Notes under the pieces: model-generated
Told to the model about the DNA's origin: nothing
Database searches by the model: none
The model's input: only the letters and a program-made list of their open reading frames with translations
Shown here: positions 36,577-48,371 of the stretch, one piece after another
How positions within the stretch are numbered: position 1 is the stretch's first letter
How the letters are laid out: every line of letters begins with the position of its first letter
Made by a program: the position numbers and the translations under genes
Source of the DNA: Pseudomonas sp. JQ170C
GTDB lineage: Bacteria > Pseudomonadota > Gammaproteobacteria > Pseudomonadales > Pseudomonadaceae
Reading direction: 5' to 3'
DNA: 64,000 nt
Assembly (NCBI RefSeq): GCF_035581345.1
Contig: NZ_CP141608.1
Span: forward strand, 4,184,501-4,248,500

Positions 36577-36753
36577 ATGGGCTTGCAACAAGGTAGTACC
36601 ACGCAGCAGAAAACCACGCCTAATCCACAGGCGCCGGTAGGTGGATCGATCATTGACCAACATGGTAAAGAGATCACGATCACCGAAGAGATGATCCAGC
36701 AAGCCTGCGAGAAGCTGGAGCAAAGCCGCAAAGAACCCGCCAAGAAAGACTGA
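36577..36753 (+). CDS. Small conserved protein, 58 aa
   Basis: A hydrophilic 58-aa protein. The first 20 residues are Gln/Thr/Pro rich (MGLQQGSTTQQKTTPNPQAP) and the rest contains GGSIIDQHGKEITITEEMIQQACEKLEQ, a likely beta-hairpin plus helix with a Lys-rich tail. A GAGGAG ribosome site precedes the ATG and a terminator follows, so it is a complete single-gene unit. I know of similar short proteins in Pseudomonas, without a function. No signal peptide. Confidence 0.75.
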   Translation: MGLQQGSTTQQKTTPNPQAPVGGSIIDQHGKEITITEEMIQQACEKLEQSRKEPAKKD

Positions 36754-36770
36754 CCCACCCAGATTCTTGA

Positions 36771-36795
36771 ACCCGGCGTAAACGCCGGGTTTTTG
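36771..36795 (+). terminator. Terminator of the 58-aa gene
   Basis: ACCCGGCG-TAAA-CGCCGGGT followed by TTTTTG. Confidence 0.92.
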
Positions 36796-36806
36796 TTGCC
36801 TGCAAT

Positions 36807-37949
36807 TCAGACCAGCACGCCACCCAGGGCACGGACCATCTGCGCCAGTTGCGGCGCGTCGCCGTGCAAGCGCACGGTAAGGCCCTCGATCTCGCGACGA
36901 GCAGGGTAGTGCTTGCGCAGTGCATCGAACGCCGCTTTTTGCTCGGCCGGATCACTGCTCAGGCTGCGACGAAAATCCGCATCGTCGCGGCGTGGGTCGT
37001 ACACGGCGCGGCACAGGGTGGCCAAGGCCCACGCCGGATCGGTTTCGGCCTGCAGGCCAATCTCGGCCAGCCAGGGTTGCGGCAGCAGGTCGGCCAATTG
37101 CACCGAAGCCGGCTCACCGCGCCAGGCACAGAACGCCTGATAGATCTGTGCGGTACCGCGCTGCTTGCCGTCCAGGCTGTAGCCGGCAATGTGCGGCGTG
37201 GCCAGCACACAGAGGTCGGCCAGCTCCAGATCTACCTGCGGCTCTCCCTCCCAGACATCCAGCACGGCCAGCACGTCTTCGCGCTCCAGCAGCAGCTCGC
37301 GCAGCGCCTCGTTATCGATGACCGGGCCTCGGCTGGCGTTGATCAGCCAGGTGCCTGGGCGCACACCCGCCAGTTGCTCGGCACCCAGCAGGTGCCAGGT
37401 GGCGTGCTCGCCCCCACGGGTCAACGGGGTGTGCAGGCTGATCACATCGCAGTCAGCGAGAATCCGCTCCAGGCTGACGTAATCACCGCCTTCACGGGCC
37501 TGGCGCGGCGGATCGCAGACCAGCACGTTCCAACCCAGGCCGCGCAACACGTCCACCAGACGCCCCCCCACCTCACCGGCGCCGACCACGCCATAGGTAC
37601 GGCGCGGCAGTTCGGCACCATCGAGTTCGGCCAGGGTCAGCAGGCTGCCCAGTACATAGTCCACCACCCCGCGCGCGTTGCAGCCCGGAGCGCTGGACCA
37701 GTGGATGCCGGCCTGGACAAAGTAATCCAGGGCCAAGTGGTCGGTGCCGATGGTACAAGTGCCGACAAAGCGCACCTTGCTGCCTTCAAGCAATGCCTGA
37801 TCGACACGGGTCACCGAGCGCACCAGCAGAACATCGGCGTCTTTCACGCAGGCTGCGTCAATGGCGCGTCCGGGATAGCGGCGGATCTCGCCAAAACCTG
37901 CAAAAAAGGAATCGAGCAGCGGGATATTCTCGTCGGCAACAATCAGCAT
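36807..37949 (-). CDS. pdxB: Erythronate-4-phosphate dehydrogenase PdxB
   Basis: A 380-aa D-2-hydroxyacid dehydrogenase of pyridoxal phosphate synthesis. It opens [28 protein letters not shown], the PdxB N terminus. The NAD fold is [21 protein letters not shown], catalytic Arg/Glu/His are in [20 protein letters not shown] and [10 protein letters not shown]. The C-terminal 90 residues form the PdxB dimerisation domain, which ordinary dehydrogenases lack. Oxidises 4-phosphoerythronate to 2-oxo-3-hydroxy-4-phosphobutanoate. Length normal, single gene. Confidence 0.97.
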   Translation of the reverse strand: MLIVADENIPLLDSFFAGFGEIRRYPGRAIDAACVKDADVLLVRSVTRVDQALLEGSKVRFVGTCTIGTDHLALDYFVQAGIHWSSAPGCNARGVVDYVLGSLLTLAELDGAELPRRTYGVVGAGEVGGRLVDVLRGLGWNVLVCDPPRQAREGGDYVSLERILADCDVISLHTPLTRGGEHATWHLLGAEQLAGVRPGTWLINASRGPVIDNEALRELLLEREDVLAVLDVWEGEPQVDLELADLCVLATPHIAGYSLDGKQRGTAQIYQAFCAWRGEPASVQLADLLPQPWLAEIGLQAETDPAWALATLCRAVYDPRRDDADFRRSLSSDPAEQKAAFDALRKHYPARREIEGLTVRLHGDAPQLAQMVRALGGVLV

Positions 37950-38103
37950 GGCGCTCTCCTATCGGGGTGCGCAGTGTAGGCGCTTGACCGAGGCTAATCC
38001 AGCAAGGTGGATCGCCGACCAGCGTGTTTCCTGACCCATGCGTCAACGCGTACACTACGCTGTCCTGTGCAACTTTCTTGTGGACGCCTGCCTTGTGACA
38101 TCG

Positions 38104-39501
38104 ATGACCGCCAACACCCTCCCTCCTCCCCCGCCCCGCACCACACGAATACGTACCGAACTGCGTGGCCTGTTGCTGCTGGCAACACCCATCATCATCG
38201 CGCAACTTGCCACCACGGCCATGGGCTTTGTCGACGCCGTCATGGCCGGACGCGTGAGCCCACGCGACCTAGCCGCCGTGGCACTGGGCAACTCGATCTG
38301 GATTCCTGTGTTTCTATTGATGACCGGCATCCTGCTGGCCACCACACCCAAGGTCGCCCAGCGCTTTGGCGCCGGCCAGCATGCCGAAATCGGCCCACTG
38401 GTGCGCCAGGCCCTGTGGCTGGCGTTGTTTGTCGGGCTGATTGCCAGCGGATTGCTGATCAGTGCCGAACCCGTCCTGCACGTCATGAAGGTTGACCCGC
38501 AGTTGATCGAGCCGAGCATGGGCTATCTGCAAGGCATCGCCTTCGGTTTCCCCGGCATTGCTCTCTATTACGTGCTGCGCTGCTACAGCGATGGCCTGGG
38601 CCACACCCGCCCGAGCATGGTCATCGGCCTGCTGGGCCTGCTGCTGAACATTCCGCTGAACTACGTGCTGATCTATGGGCACTTCGGCCTGCCGGCACTG
38701 GGCGGCGTCGGATGCGGCTGGGCCAGTGGCATTGTCATGTGGTTCATGGCTTTGAGCATGGCCGGCTGGAGTCGCTGGGCCCCGGCCTACCAGAACAGCC
38801 GCGTGCTGGTGCGCTTCGAGCGCCCGCAGTGGGCGGTGATCAAGCGCTTGATGGGCGTCGGCCTGCCCATCGGTATTGCAGTGTTCGCCGAATCGAGCAT
38901 CTTCGCCGTGATTGCCCTGTTGATTGGCAGCCTCGGCGCGACCGTGGTGGCCGGGCACCAGATTGCCCTGAACATCAGCTCGCTGCTGTTCATGATTCCG
39001 TATTCACTGGGGATGGCGGTGACAGTGCGGGTCGGTCAGGCGCTTGGCGCGGGTGAACCTCGCCAGGCCCGTTTCGCCGCCCTGGTCGGGCTGGGCACGG
39101 CGCTGGTGTTCGCCTGCCTCTCGGCGAGCCTGATCATGCTGATGCGCGAGCCGATTGCTTCGATCTATACCCCGGACACGGCAGTGATCCAGATTGCCTC
39201 GATGCTGATCGTGTACGCCGCGCTGTATCAGTTCTCCGATGCGATCCAGGTGATCGCCGCCGGTGCCCTGCGTGGTTATCAGGACACCCGGGTCACCATG
39301 ATCCTGACCCTGTTCGCTTACTGGGGTATCGGCCTGCCGGTCGGTTACCTGCTGGGCCTGACCGAGCACTTCGGCCCGGCCAGTGGCCCCAACGGCTTGT
39401 GGGAAGGCTTGATCGCCGGCCTGACCTGCGCTGCGCTGATGCTGTCGATTCGCCTGGCGCGCAGCAGCGGCAAGCACATTCGCCGCGCTGAACGGGCTTA
39501 G
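38104..39501 (+). CDS. MATE family multidrug efflux pump (NorM/PmpM-like)
   Basis: A 465-aa cation-coupled exporter with twelve predicted membrane helices. The N-terminal [38 protein letters not shown] segment and the repeated [19 protein letters not shown] segment of the second half are typical of the NorM branch. Exports cationic drugs such as fluoroquinolones or ethidium in P. aeruginosa PmpM. The start is not certain: ATG 38104 has no clear ribosome site, GTG 38095 and ATG 38038 are in frame. Its stop overlaps that of tusA by 4 bases. Confidence 0.9.
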   Translation: MTANTLPPPPPRTTRIRTELRGLLLLATPIIIAQLATTAMGFVDAVMAGRVSPRDLAAVALGNSIWIPVFLLMTGILLATTPKVAQRFGAGQHAEIGPLVRQALWLALFVGLIASGLLISAEPVLHVMKVDPQLIEPSMGYLQGIAFGFPGIALYYVLRCYSDGLGHTRPSMVIGLLGLLLNIPLNYVLIYGHFGLPALGGVGCGWASGIVMWFMALSMAGWSRWAPAYQNSRVLVRFERPQWAVIKRLMGVGLPIGIAVFAESSIFAVIALLIGSLGATVVAGHQIALNISSLLFMIPYSLGMAVTVRVGQALGAGEPRQARFAALVGLGTALVFACLSASLIMLMREPIASIYTPDTAVIQIASMLIVYAALYQFSDAIQVIAAGALRGYQDTRVTMILTLFAYWGIGLPVGYLLGLTEHFGPASGPNGLWEGLIAGLTCAALMLSIRLARSSGKHIRRAERA

Positions 39502-39740
39502 TCGGCTTTTTTGCGGATCCAGTACAGGTAGGTGCCCGCATCTTCCTGCTGCTGGACCAGCTCGTGGCCCAGGAACACGCAGAACTTGGGGATATCGCGA
39601 CGGGTCGACGGATCGGTGGCAATGACCTTGAGCAGGCCGCCAGCCGCCAGGTCGCGCACATGCTGGTGCAGCATCATCACAGGCTCTGGGCAGTTGAGGC
39701 CGGTGGCGTCGAGCACGGCGTCGGGGGTGAGGTCAGTCAT
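39498..39740 (-). CDS. tusA: TusA/SirA-family sulfur carrier protein
   Basis: An 80-aa protein with the single catalytic Cys17 in [13 protein letters not shown], the TusA signature. TusA takes persulfide sulfur from IscS and hands it to TusBCD for 2-thiolation of tRNA wobble uridine; it also affects molybdenum cofactor formation. Length exactly matches the family. Overlaps the convergent pump gene by 4 bases. Single gene. Confidence 0.93.
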   Translation of the reverse strand: MTDLTPDAVLDATGLNCPEPVMMLHQHVRDLAAGGLLKVIATDPSTRRDIPKFCVFLGHELVQQQEDAGTYLYWIRKKAD

Positions 39741-39784
39741 GTAGCACTCCAGAAATAATCAACGTTGTCGGCAGGTACCAGCGG

Positions 39785-39805
39785 AGCCCGCGATTTGCGC
39801 GGGCT
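39785..39805. terminator. Stem-loop upstream of tusA, downstream of rlmM
   Basis: AGCCCGCG (39785-39792) pairs with CGCGGGCT (39798-39805). It lies after rlmM on its strand and could end that transcript. Confidence 0.5.
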
Positions 39806-39808
39806 TCG

Positions 39809-39843
39809 CCGGCCTCATCGCGGGGCAGGCCCGTGCCTACCGC
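39809..39843. repeat. Single REP element at the end of rlmM
   Basis: CCGGCCTCATCGCGGGGCAG and the following 15 bases match the P. putida 35-base REP closely. It overlaps the last codons of rlmM (stop at 39837). Confidence 0.75.
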
Positions 39844-40901
39844 GGCTTGAGGTCCAGGCGGCGCAGGTGGCAGGTGACCTCTTCACGGTCGTGATACAGC
39901 TGCTTGCAGCCGATCGACACCTTGACCTTGCGGGCCTTGAAACCCTCCTCGATCCGCTCCAGCAAGCGCCGCACCTCGGCATAGCGCTGCTTCATCGGCA
40001 GCTTGAGGTTGACCACCGCCTCACGGCACAACCCTTCGCCCAACCAGGTTTCCAGCAGGGCCGCACTGCGCGCCGGCTTCTCGACGATGTCGCAGACCAT
40101 CCAGTCCACCGTCTGCTTGGGCTTGTAGGTAAAGCCATCCGCCATCAGGTGCTGGACCAGCCCGGTATCCATCAGGCTCTCGGCCATCGGACCGTTATCA
40201 ATGGCCGTCACCAACATGCCGCGCTTGACCAGTTGGTACGTCCAGCCGCCCGGCGCAGCCCCAAGGTCGACACCGGTCATGTCATCCGAGAGCCGCGCGT
40301 CCCACTGATCACGGGGAATGAAATGATGCCAGGCCTCTTCCAGTTTCAGGGTCGAGCGGCTCGGCGCCTCGCGGGGGAATTTCAGGCGCGGGATACCCAT
40401 CGGCCACATCGCCGAGTTGTCCGCCGCCGCCAGGCCGACAAACACCCGCCGCCCACTGACGAAGGTCAGCAGCAAGCGTGGCTTGCTCGGGTCGTCGACC
40501 AGCCGCCCGGCCTTGCTCAGGGCCTTGCGCAACGGCACCTCGAACTTGCGGCAGAAGGTCGAAAGCTCCTTGCCGTCGTTGGTATCCATGACTTCCAGCC
40601 ACAGACTGCCACACACCGGGTAGTCGCCCAGGGACTCCAGCAAAACGCTGATCCTGTCGGTTTCCGGCAGCTCGATGAAGGCACCACGGGCCCACTGCCG
40701 CGGGAAGATCAACTGACTGAAACGCATCTCGCGCATCAAGCGCTCGGCGCCTTCGGCATCGTTGCAGATGAATTCGGCACACGCACTCTGCGGCTTGGCC
40801 TTGGCGTAGCCGGCGACGTTCAACCGCGCGGCATGGTCGGCGATTTCGGAACACACTTCGCCCTCGAAACCGGGCCGGCAATGCATAAACAGGGTATTCA
40901 T
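39837..40901 (-). CDS. rlmM: 23S rRNA (cytidine-2498-2'-O) methyltransferase RlmM
   Basis: A 354-aa SAM-dependent methyltransferase. The N-terminal THUMP-like domain starts MNTLFMHCRPGFEGEVCSEI. The Rossmann fold has the SAM loop GVDLGAAPGGWTYQLVKRG and the catalytic Lys/Asp/Lys residues around WMVCDIVEKP and VVNLKLPMKQRYAEV. It 2'-O-methylates C2498 of 23S rRNA before ribosome assembly. ATG at 40901 is set by that N terminus. Divergent from acnA. Confidence 0.96.
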   Translation of the reverse strand: MNTLFMHCRPGFEGEVCSEIADHAARLNVAGYAKAKPQSACAEFICNDAEGAERLMREMRFSQLIFPRQWARGAFIELPETDRISVLLESLGDYPVCGSLWLEVMDTNDGKELSTFCRKFEVPLRKALSKAGRLVDDPSKPRLLLTFVSGRRVFVGLAAADNSAMWPMGIPRLKFPREAPSRSTLKLEEAWHHFIPRDQWDARLSDDMTGVDLGAAPGGWTYQLVKRGMLVTAIDNGPMAESLMDTGLVQHLMADGFTYKPKQTVDWMVCDIVEKPARSAALLETWLGEGLCREAVVNLKLPMKQRYAEVRRLLERIEEGFKARKVKVSIGCKQLYHDREEVTCHLRRLDLKPR

Positions 40902-41154
40902 CTTCACTCCAGAACGGTTGGCGGCCAAACACCCCAACCCTGACCGGGCGCAATGCACAGCGCCGGTAAATCGGCGAATGATAAAGGAAGTTCGGAACTG
41001 GCGACACGCCCCGCCGGTCCAGTACTTGGTCAGGTCCGCCAAACAGGGCTAACCTGACCGCTCAGCCAGGTCCGTGCCGTGCGGACCGTCACAGAGGCGG
41101 TGAATCGGCGACTGCAGGGAAGATTGCCGATCACCGGCGCAGAAGGAGTTGGAA
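40902..41154 (+). promoter_or_regulatory. Divergent rlmM-acnA intergenic region with leader stem-loops
   Basis: The acnA-proximal half has two perfect stems: GGTCAGGT (41028-41035) with ACCTGACC (41052-41059), and GGTCCG with CGGACC at 41072-41090. They would fold in an acnA 5' leader and may take part in post-transcriptional control, which is inference. Confidence 0.4.
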
Positions 41155-43896
<2,742 letters not shown>

Positions 43897-43902
43897 AGCA
43901 AC

Positions 43903-43930
43903 GGCCCGGCCCACAGCGGCCGGGCCTTTT
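43903..43930 (+). terminator. Terminator of acnA
   Basis: GGCCCGGCC (43903-43911) pairs with GGCCGGGCC (43918-43926), then TTTT. Confidence 0.92.
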
Positions 43931-44047
43931 CGTTGAGACGCCGGCCAGAACGGCGGCGCACCCTGGCCTTGGCGTGGCCGATGAACGTGTCCTGGTTGGC
44001 GCCCAGTAAGTCGTATGCATCAGGTCTTCACTGCCAAGGGAATCTAC

Positions 44048-44821
44048 ATGCTTGTCGCGCAAGGAATCGGACTGGCCATGCTCGGCCTGGGCTACGCCGT
44101 TGCACTGGCGTACGGCAGCCTCGGCCTGCTTGCCGTGCCAGGCCTGATCGCCCTGGCGGCGGCCGGACTGCTGGTGAACCGATCCGCCAGGTGGCTGCAG
44201 TCGATCGGCCACGCCCTGTTCCTGCTGCTGGCACTGGGCCTGGCCCTGCACTGGCTTCCGGGTTTCCAGGGCGCCAAGGTGATCGACCAGGCCGTTTTCA
44301 GCGCGGGCGCCCTGCCGTTTTCCATGTACCTGAACCTGGACAAACCCCTGATCGGCGTCTGGCTCCTGCTGGCCTGCCCCTGGGTGCTGGGTACCGTCGG
44401 CAAACGCCCGATGACTGGCCTGGCCCTGACGCTGCCGGCGGTCATCGCCGCATGCCTGGGCGGCGCCTGGTTGCTGGGCATCGTGGCCTGGGCACCCAAA
44501 TGGCCCACGCAAACCTGGATCTGGGCGCTGAATAATCTGCTACTGGTCAGCCTGACCGAAGAGCTACTGTTTCGCGGGTACATCCAGGGCGGGCTTGAAC
44601 GCCTGCTGCACAACCGCACCCTGGCGCTGCTGCTGGCCAGCGGCCTGTTTGGTCTTGCTCACCTGGGTGCCGGCTGGCCGTGGATGCTGCTGGCAACCCT
44701 GGCCGGGCTTGGCTACGGCCTGGCCTATCGCCAGGGTGGACTGTATGCCGCCGTGCTTTGCCATTTTGCGCTCAACCTGAGCCACTTCGTCGGCTTCACC
44801 TACCCCATGCTGAAGCCGTGA
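44048..44821 (+). CDS. CPBP family intramembrane metalloprotease
   Basis: A 257-aa membrane protein with about eight hydrophobic segments and the three CPBP (Abi/Rce1) motifs: EELLFRGY (EExxxR), FGLAHLG (FxxxH) and HFALNLSHF (HxxxN). Such proteins are putative glutamic or metal proteases of membrane-anchored substrates; bacterial members can process peptides or have no assigned target. Start 44048 is chosen for AGGGAA upstream; an ATG at 44015 is in frame. It sits between acnA and the aer-like gene and is not obviously linked to either. Confidence 0.88.
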   Translation: MLVAQGIGLAMLGLGYAVALAYGSLGLLAVPGLIALAAAGLLVNRSARWLQSIGHALFLLLALGLALHWLPGFQGAKVIDQAVFSAGALPFSMYLNLDKPLIGVWLLLACPWVLGTVGKRPMTGLALTLPAVIAACLGGAWLLGIVAWAPKWPTQTWIWALNNLLLVSLTEELLFRGYIQGGLERLLHNRTLALLLASGLFGLAHLGAGWPWMLLATLAGLGYGLAYRQGGLYAAVLCHFALNLSHFVGFTYPMLKP

Positions 44822-44839
44822 CGAACTGCAAATATTCAT

Positions 44840-44866
44840 TCAACAAAACCTCCACGCTGCCGATAC
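44840..44866 (+). promoter_or_regulatory. Candidate FliA (sigma-28) promoter of the aer-like gene
   Basis: -35 TCAA (44840-44843), 15 bases, -10 GCCGATAC (44859-44866). Identical elements and spacing to the cheV promoter at 22512-22538. It starts 19 bases after the protease gene stop and would start transcription about 25 bases before the receptor ATG. Confidence 0.7.
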
Positions 44867-44896
44867 CCCTCGAAAGCCTTGCGGATTGAACAGCTT

Positions 44897-46462
44897 ATGC
44901 GTAACAACCAGCCGATTACCCAGCGCGAACGGACTTTCCCTGCTCAACAACGCTTGATCTCCACCACCGATGCCAAGGGTGTGATCACCTATTGCAACGA
45001 TGCCTTCGTCGAGATCAGCGGTTTTTCCCGCGAGGAGCTGATGCGCGCACCGCACAACCTGGTGCGCCACCCGGATGTGCCGCCTGCCGTGTTTGCGCAC
45101 ATGTGGGCCACGCTCAAGCAAGGCTTGCCATGGATGGGCATCGTCAAGAACCGGTGCAAGAACGGCGACCACTATTGGGTCAACGCCTACGTCACGCCGG
45201 TGTTCGAGAACAACCAGGTCGTGGGTTTTGAATCGGTGCGGGTCAAACCCACGGCCGAACAGATCCGCCGGGGTGAAGCCCTGTACCAGCGCATCAACCA
45301 GGGCAAGTCGGCAATTCCGCGTCGCGACAAATGGCTCCCGGTGGTGCAGGACTGGTTGCCGTTCATTCTGGTCAGCCAGGTCGGCTTCCTGATCGGCAGC
45401 TGGCTGGGGCACTCCTGGGGCTTCGCCCTGGCTGCAGCCTTGTCGGTGCCACTGGGCCTGCTGGGCCTTGGCTGGCAGCAGCGCGGCCTCAAACGCCTGC
45501 TGCGCCTGGCCGAACAGACCACCTCCGACCCGCTGATCGCGCAGATGTACACCGACAGCCGTGGCGTCCAGGCCCGCCTGGAAATGGCCATGCTCAGCCA
45601 GGATGCACGGATGAAGACCTGCCTGACCCGCCTGCAGGACACCGCCGAGCACCTCAACGAACAGGCGCGGCAATCCGATACCCTGGCCCACAACAGCTCG
45701 TCGGGCCTGGAGCGCCAGCGGGTGGAGACCGAACAGGTCGCTGCCGCCGTCAATCAAATGGCCGCCACCACCCAGGAAGTGGCCAATCACGTGCAGCGCA
45801 CGGCCGATGCCACCCAGGAAGCCAATCGCCTGACCGGCCGCGGGCGCGACATCGCCGGCGAAACCCGTGATGCCATCCAGCGGCTGTCGGCTGCCGTGGG
45901 CGAAACCGGCCTGACCGTGACTCAACTGGCCCGCGACAGCGATGAGATCGGTGGCGTGGTCGATGTGATCAAAGGCATTGCCGATCAGACCAACCTGCTG
46001 GCACTCAATGCGGCCATCGAAGCGGCCCGCGCCGGCGAGATGGGCCGAGGCTTTGCCGTGGTGGCCGATGAGGTTCGCCAGTTGGCCCAGCGCACGGCCG
46101 AATCCACCGGGCAGATCCACACCCTGATCGCCAAGCTGCAACAGACCGCCACCAATGCCGTGCAAACCATGGAGGCCGGTCATCGTCAGGCGGAGGAAGG
46201 CGTGGCGCGGGTGATGGAAGCCGACCAGGCACTGGTCGGTATCAGCGAAGCGGTGGCCAACATCACCGACATGGCCACCCAGATCGCCGCCGCGACTGAA
46301 GAACAGACGGCGGTGGCTGACGAGATCAGCCGCAACATCAGCACCATCGCCGAGCTGGCGGACCAGACCTCCGAGCAGGCCCAGCATTCGGCGCTGCTCA
46401 GCGAAGAGCTGACCCGCACCGCCACCAGCCAATACTCGTTGGTAGAGCGCTTCAACCGCTAA
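44897..46462 (+). CDS. aer: Aer-type aerotaxis receptor (PAS-MCP)
   Basis: A 521-aa energy/oxygen-taxis receptor. The PAS domain (residues about 8-115) begins [44 protein letters not shown], the Aer FAD-binding type, with no periplasmic domain. Hydrophobic membrane stretches lie at about 150-195 ([38 protein letters not shown]). The signalling hairpin has the invariant tip [30 protein letters not shown] sequence. P. putida has several Aer paralogues. ATG at 44897. A sigma-28 promoter upstream agrees with E. coli aer control. Confidence 0.93.
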   Translation: MRNNQPITQRERTFPAQQRLISTTDAKGVITYCNDAFVEISGFSREELMRAPHNLVRHPDVPPAVFAHMWATLKQGLPWMGIVKNRCKNGDHYWVNAYVTPVFENNQVVGFESVRVKPTAEQIRRGEALYQRINQGKSAIPRRDKWLPVVQDWLPFILVSQVGFLIGSWLGHSWGFALAAALSVPLGLLGLGWQQRGLKRLLRLAEQTTSDPLIAQMYTDSRGVQARLEMAMLSQDARMKTCLTRLQDTAEHLNEQARQSDTLAHNSSSGLERQRVETEQVAAAVNQMAATTQEVANHVQRTADATQEANRLTGRGRDIAGETRDAIQRLSAAVGETGLTVTQLARDSDEIGGVVDVIKGIADQTNLLALNAAIEAARAGEMGRGFAVVADEVRQLAQRTAESTGQIHTLIAKLQQTATNAVQTMEAGHRQAEEGVARVMEADQALVGISEAVANITDMATQIAAATEEQTAVADEISRNISTIAELADQTSEQAQHSALLSEELTRTATSQYSLVERFNR

Positions 46463-46468
46463 AAAAAA

Positions 46469-46498
46469 ACGGCGCCCCCGTATCGGGCGCGCCGTTTT
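46469..46498. terminator. Bidirectional terminator between aer and the pseudouridine synthase gene
   Basis: AACGGCGC (46469-46476) pairs with GCGCCGTT (46489-46496), with T tracts on both strands (nine A precede it, TTTT follows). Confidence 0.92.
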
Positions 46499-46503
46499 CC
46501 GCC

Positions 46504-47391
46504 TTACCAGTCGAGCGTCAGCCGACTTTCAAAATAGCGTTCTTCGCCACTGAGCGGGTCCGTGAAGCGCAGGCTGTGGGCCAGCAGCTTCAACGGCTTG
46601 CTGTAGTCGTCCGGCTGGTGAATGACCTGTGGGTAGAACGGATCATTGCAGATACTCGCCCCCAGCGCGGTCATGTGTACGCGCAACTGATGGGTCTTGC
46701 CGGTGACCGGTGACAAGCCGTAACGCCAGAGATCGCCGTGCTTCTCCAGTACTTCGGCCAGGGTCTCGCTGTTGCTCTGCCCTTCCACTTCCTGCATGCG
46801 AAAGAACGGCTCGCCATTCACCATGCGACTTTTATGAACCAGAGGAAACTCAAGCTCAGGCAGCGCCCGGGCAATGGCCTGGTAACGCTTGTCGATCTGG
46901 CGATTGGGGAACAGCGACTGATAGGCCGAGCGACTCTGCGGATTGGCAGAGAACAGCACAAGCCCGGCGGTGTGCCGGTCAATGCGGTGCAGGGGCACCA
47001 GGTTGGGGTTGTCCAGGCGACGGATCAGCCGGCGCAACAAAGTGTGCTCGACATACTCGCCCGTCGGGGTGACCGGCAGGAAGTGAGGTTTGTCCGCGAC
47101 CACCAGGTGCTCATCGACGTGCAGGATCTGCTCTACAACCGGGATCGGTTTCTCGTTGGGCACTTCGCGAAAATAATGGATGCGCAGCCCAGGCTTATAG
47201 GCCAGCGTCACCGTGATCGGCTCACCCTGGGCATCCAGCACGCGTCCGCGGGCAATACGGTCAAGCCACTGCTCGCGTCCAATGGCTTTGAAATGGTCGC
47301 TCAGGCAATCGAGCACAGTCGCCCAGTTGCCAGGGGGCAGGCAGACCGTGCTGGCTTGGTGCTGGGCCGGATCGAAAGGGGCAGTGGCCAT
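46504..47391 (-). CDS. RluA-family pseudouridine synthase
   Basis: A 295-aa pseudouridine synthase. The catalytic Asp is in LVPLHRIDRHTAGLVLFSANPQSR, and DKRYQAIA, SPVTGKTHQLRVHMTALG and LLAHSLRFTDPLSG are the family blocks. It isomerises uridine in rRNA or tRNA; the exact target was not identified. No S4 domain is evident; the N-terminal 80 residues have a different sequence. Start 47391 (ATG) is preferred; 47421 is possible. Confidence 0.9.
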   Translation of the reverse strand: MATAPFDPAQHQASTVCLPPGNWATVLDCLSDHFKAIGREQWLDRIARGRVLDAQGEPITVTLAYKPGLRIHYFREVPNEKPIPVVEQILHVDEHLVVADKPHFLPVTPTGEYVEHTLLRRLIRRLDNPNLVPLHRIDRHTAGLVLFSANPQSRSAYQSLFPNRQIDKRYQAIARALPELEFPLVHKSRMVNGEPFFRMQEVEGQSNSETLAEVLEKHGDLWRYGLSPVTGKTHQLRVHMTALGASICNDPFYPQVIHQPDDYSKPLKLLAHSLRFTDPLSGEERYFESRLTLDW

Positions 47392-47441
47392 GGAAACGCT
47401 CGTGACGGATGGACCGGGCATTATCCCGCATGCCTGGCGCC

Positions 47442-47753
47442 TCAGCCAGCCTGGGGTGCAGCCGCCTCGACGAACTCCTTCAGCCAGCGCAGTACGTCGA
47501 CAGCTTCCCAGCGGCCCGGGTCATACAAGGCATAGATGAGCCCCTGGTAGCCCACCACATCCAGCGGCCGGTGATACCCGGCACGCTGGAACAGGGCTTC
47601 GATCTCGGCAAAGCAGGTGTTGAAATGCAGTTTGTTGAACGGCGTCTTGCCCTCCAGCACCAGGCCATCGAGGCGCAACTCCAGCACCGCCTCGCTGACC
47701 ACCTCGGTGGACATGCGATTGACGGTGTATTTCAGTTGTTCAACATTGACCAT
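47442..47753 (-). CDS. Uncharacterised 103-aa protein, likely LexA-controlled
   Basis: A small soluble protein, MVNVEQLKYTVNRMSTEVVS to FVEAAAPQAG, with alternating strands and helices and no recognised domain, signal peptide or membrane segment. The ATG at 47753 has GAGGG at a good distance; a longer open frame would include the operator. A near-perfect SOS box lies 36 bases upstream, over the presumed transcription start, with a good sigma-70 promoter. Only lexA-type repression is implied; the protein's part in DNA repair, division arrest or lysis is unknown. Context: RluA-like gene downstream, M15 peptidase upstream, both on the same strand. Confidence 0.8.
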   Translation of the reverse strand: MVNVEQLKYTVNRMSTEVVSEAVLELRLDGLVLEGKTPFNKLHFNTCFAEIEALFQRAGYHRPLDVVGYQGLIYALYDPGRWEAVDVLRWLKEFVEAAAPQAG

Positions 47754-47788
47754 GATCCGGACCCTCGGGGTAAACGCCACCCCATATA

Positions 47789-47831
47789 CTGTATTTATAT
47801 ACAGCATATTCAGAGATGTCTGCCGCGTCAA
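47789..47831 (-). promoter_or_regulatory. SOS promoter: LexA box downstream of sigma-70 promoter
   Basis: LexA box CTGTATTTATATACAG at 47789-47804, 15 of 16 bases as CTGTATATATATACAG. On the minus strand the -35 TTGACG (47831-47826) and -10 TATGCT (47808-47803) are 17 bases apart; the box starts at the -10 and covers the start site. It is closer to consensus than either box ahead of lexA in this window. Confidence 0.85.
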
Positions 47832-47845
47832 TCAGGTAGCGGCTG

Positions 47846-48277
47846 TCAGACCAGCCCGGAGAGGTAACCGGTGCCCCGGCGAATCGTCAGCAATTGCCGG
47901 CGTTGCTGCCCATCGGCAAGACCAATGTGTACCCACTGGTCGTATTCGAGAATCAGCTGGTCGAACACCAGCGGGCTGTCGGCCACGCTTCGTGCCAATG
48001 CGGCTGGCGTCACGCCCGGCACGTTGATATCCACGGCCAGGCCCCGGGTATGAGCACTTGCGGGTGCCCCGCCAAGGGCGCTGTTCAACTCGACACTGCG
48101 ATAGCCGCTGCTGACCAGCACCGGCTTGCCATGCAGCAGGCGTACCTGTTCAAGAAAGGCGCACAATCGAAGAAGGTTGACCTTGATCTGCGGGGTGGGT
48201 GAGTTGTCGATACCTCGACGCGCCGCCGTCTCCGACACCGTCATTTCAGCCAGCGTGAAGTGTTCACTCAAGTACAT
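47846..48277 (-). CDS. Leaderless M15-type D-Ala-D-Ala peptidase
   Basis: A 143-aa protein of the M15_3 (YcbK/DUF882-like) family. It opens MYLSEHFTLAEMTVSETAARRG, contains SSGYRSVELNSALGG, and has the zinc motif SAHTRGLAVDI (His and Asp) plus a third ligand in WVHIGL. Members cleave cell-wall peptide bonds. Phage endolysins and Tat-exported YcbK share the domain; here no signal peptide is present. The ATG at 48277 follows AAGGAG. Nothing else phage-like is nearby. Confidence 0.85.
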   Translation of the reverse strand: MYLSEHFTLAEMTVSETAARRGIDNSPTPQIKVNLLRLCAFLEQVRLLHGKPVLVSSGYRSVELNSALGGAPASAHTRGLAVDINVPGVTPAALARSVADSPLVFDQLILEYDQWVHIGLADGQQRRQLLTIRRGTGYLSGLV

Positions 48278-48371
48278 GGCCTGCTCCTTGGCATGCGGTT
48301 GCAAAACCAGGATTGTCCATGCCCGCCCCCTGCCACGCACGACAGGAAAACGCTCCACGCCCGTGGCTATT

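Noticed and set aside
44015..44047. A longer N terminus for the CPBP protease (MHQVFTAKGIY...)
   Set aside because: Possible in frame, but the ATG at 44048 has a proper ribosome site and the added residues do not form part of the membrane domain.
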